Shown: one piece after another, positions 61,484 to 64,000 of the stretch
How positions within the stretch are numbered: the first letter of the stretch is position 1
Layout of the letters: each line of letters opens with the position of its first letter
Assembly: GCA_016801885.1 (NCBI GenBank)
Contig: CM028888.1
Span: 2,588,501 to 2,652,500 of the forward strand
Source of the DNA: Toxotes chatareus
Lineage: Eukaryota; Chordata; Actinopteri; Toxotidae
DNA: 64,000 nt
Reading direction: 5' to 3'
The notes under the pieces: model-generated
Told to the model about the DNA's origin: nothing
The model's database searches: none
Seen by the model: only the letters and a program-made list of their open reading frames with translations
Made by a program: the position numbers and the translations under genes

Positions 61484-64000
61484 TCACACACTTGACTTAT
61501 CTAACCTCAGAGCTTCGATCGAAGTGCAAAGACAGTCAAAACAACAGCTGACGACTGCCTGTCAGGCCCCGACAACAGGAAGGACGAGTCAACACTGGCC
61601 AAACAGAGGTGTTTACTGGCCACAGAGTCAAAGGTCACTGCTGTTGTGCGATGCTGTCTGTCATGCAGAGGTCATGAAAAAAAAAAAAAAAAAAGTGAGA
61701 AGCTGAAGATAAGTTAGAAAATTTGGACAAGTAGAGTGAGACAATGGACGACTCAGAGATTAGGAGGTTCAAATGACTCCACATTTTTTAGCTGGGTACA
61801 TAAATAATTTCACAGAAAATTAAAGAAACCTATTTTAAAAACCATTTTCTATCAGGTGGGAGCATCGCAACTAATTAAATAATAACTTTCATGTACGTGG
61901 CCAAAAACGAATAAAAACTCAGGAATTTTCTTTTAACCCATTCTGCCTGAACACACCAACGTTTTATGGTAATTTGGGTTTTCCATTTTCATTCCTTTCT
62001 TCTTTTCCTTTTTGTGTGGTTTCTTGAATGCACATGCTTTTAGCACCTTCCTGTTTTGTTCTCTTTGTCATTATTAAAACAGCAACAGATGGACTGTTTT
62101 CACTGTTTTCATTGATTTCATTGGTTGAGTGTTTTTTCTGCATTTAGTTGCCGCTGTGACCATTTTGTTTGGGTTTTTTTTTTACATGACACAAAAAACT
62201 TGAAAATGTCCAGACATATGTTTAAACATGCACTAATACAGGAGCATTGGTATCAGTGCAAACATAAACATGCCATTGTTGATTTTGTGTCTTTTTTGTG
62301 TCTTTTTTTTTCAGACAATATTGACCAATATCATATTTTTGACATATGAGCACTGGATTTATAAATCCACTTCTGTCCACAGAGTCTCAGTCACATCAGA
62401 CATCGTTACGGTTTGACATTCCTGGGCAAAAACTTTCAGGTTCATGAAGAAAATGCTGCAGGGACAACAGAGGAATTACTGAGGAATCCTGTAACGCTGG
62501 TTCGCTGTCAGGTTTATATTTACCGTAAAATAACACAGACACTTCATGGATAAAGACATTAAAAACAAACAGCACTAATGCAAATACTGCAGCACAAATG
62601 GGTCGTATGAGGTTCAGCTCTATATACTGTGCTGTGGACTGTATACCTTTTCATTCAAAATATCTAGTGCTTTAGCTGCCAGTTAACCTTTATCAGCAGC
62701 TAGCTGCAGCAGGTAGCATACAATGGATTTATCAGAGCTTTTTCTATACGAACAGCTTCTGGAAACAAGGCTGATGAAGAAAAAAAAACAAAGACCGAAC
62801 CAAACAGAAAATGTGCAATAAAACAAAATTTAAATAAGAGCTAAAAGAGGCTGAAAAGCTCCGTAAAGCTGCTGAAATGTGGGATATTTCATCGCTGTGA
62901 TCGTCATTTTTCAAATTAAACTGATTTCATCTGTTGTTGATATATACAAACATTGAAAAGTGGGGCTTTTAAATCGTCTATTACCACATGTTCATTATTA
63001 ATCCCAGTTGTTTAGTTTCAGCTCGTGGCCACTGCTGCGCTTTGTTGATGCAGTTTGTCAGTGTTTGCCAGATGTTACCGTGATTTTCCAGGCTGGATTT
63101 TTTTATTTAAATTTTTTTTGCTTTTGCTGTTTAGGCTTGGATTATTTGGTCTCCTCTGGTGCTCCGCTAGTTGACTCATGTTGCTGCTGATTGGCTCTTT
63201 TATGGCTGACAGATGCTGCTAACTGGCCACCAGCCAAATATGACCCATCTCTACAGAAGTGTTTGTAACTGCAATTTAGTAATTTCACATTTAGAGCTCT
63301 CTATAATATTGTTTACAGTCTGGTGTCTACCTTAATCTGGACCCAAAACACAGTGACATGTTATTGCATTGTCATTTTTTAGAAATGTTGGTCAGAAAAA
63401 AAAAAAACAACACAAACACACACTGTGTAGATGCAGCGGAGTGCAGAGAAGAACTGGGTGTGTCTCCATCTGGCTGGCAGAGAGGGAGAGAGAGAGAGAA
63501 AGAGAGAGAACAAGTGAGAGAGAGACCTAGAAAGAGGGGAGGAGAAGGCAAGCAATAAGCTGCGTAGCTGTTATCACACCACACCCTGCTGACGCAAAGC
63601 CGGCCACCACTTCCCTACTTTATCCATACACACACACACACACACTAGACAAAATTAGTGTACTCTGCACAAAGTTATACACATTATTACCACAACATGC
63701 ACAAACTCACACCCACGTGCCCAAACCACTGAGGTCAGAGCGCTTCTCTAACAGCTCACACTGAATTCAAGGTACACTAATCGGCAGGAACCAACCTCAA
63801 ACATGAGTGAGTGTGTACACACACACACACACACACACACACATTTACTTTGTGAAGCAATGATAACATGTCTCCTATCTGTCAGACAGTCGGAGCACAT
63901 GTTAAAAACAAAAGTGAAAGTTGTTCCATCTGCATTAACAGCCCCTAAAATATGACTCTTACAACTGTTTTCTTTTTTCATACTAACATATTTGTACAAA
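59681..64000. other. Non-coding stretch at the window end
   Basis: No exon was recognised. It holds GAT-type repeats near 59887-59909, (CT)n at 61437-61470 followed by CA, a poly-A run near 61677-61694, GA-rich sequence at 63480-63540, and CA runs at about 63628-63645 and 63817-63842. Confidence 0.6.

Noticed and set aside
1..64000. CRISPR arrays, tRNA or rRNA genes, prophage or operon structures
   Set aside because: None were seen; the sequence is vertebrate and such bacterial features are not expected. A tRNAscan run would confirm the absence of tRNA genes.

Overview
This window is vertebrate nuclear DNA, almost certainly from a ray-finned (teleost) fish. The exons are short with GT-AG introns, the introns are full of (CA)n, (GA)n and (AAC)n microsatellites, and there are decayed Tc1-type transposons and interspersed repeats of kinds familiar from fish genomes. 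No bacterial, viral or organellar gene was seen.

The window holds two Krueppel-like zinc-finger transcription factor genes in convergent (tail-to-tail) orientation. On the + strand, about 1 to 12.47 kb, are the last three coding exons of a KLF5-family gene (1130-2057, 3437-3496, 9178-9356). Its first exon lies upstream of the window. A probable 3.1 kb 3' UTR ends near AATAAA signals at 12398 and 12461. On the - strand, about 50.06 down to 18.5 kb, is a KLF8 gene: coding exons at 49686-50058 (probable N-terminal exon), 32511-32780, 32175-32409, 26549-26660, 24865-25004 and 24406-24587, then a probable 5.9 kb 3' UTR ending near 18.48 kb. All reading phases match across the last five KLF8 junctions. 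The five 3' exons encode about 312 residues, and the distance from the PVDLS motif to the C-terminus matches mammalian KLF8 as I recall it.

Between the genes (about 12.5-18.5 kb) are a Tc1-like relic, a degenerate CATGGG minisatellite, a second Tc1 deletion relic and a copy of a common fish repeat. The 17 kb KLF8 intron (32.8-49.7 kb) and the region upstream of the N-terminal exon (50-64 kb) hold no further recognisable exon. They do carry candidate regulatory sequence: several RFX X-box-like palindromes, a pair of POU octamers, an AT-rich homeodomain-type block and a strong hairpin at 49.12 kb.

KLF5 factors mainly activate, and KLF8 mainly represses through CtBP; both bind CACCC/GC boxes through near-identical three-finger domains, so the two neighbours could compete for the same sites. 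The most notable points are: the KLF5-KLF8 pairing, which mirrors the KLF5-KLF12 convergent pair of mammals and suggests an ancient paralogous block; an apparent one-base frame break in the KLF8 N-terminal exon at a poly-Gln repeat; Pumilio-type motifs in both 3' regions; and the 49.12 kb hairpin. No entirely new system was found.
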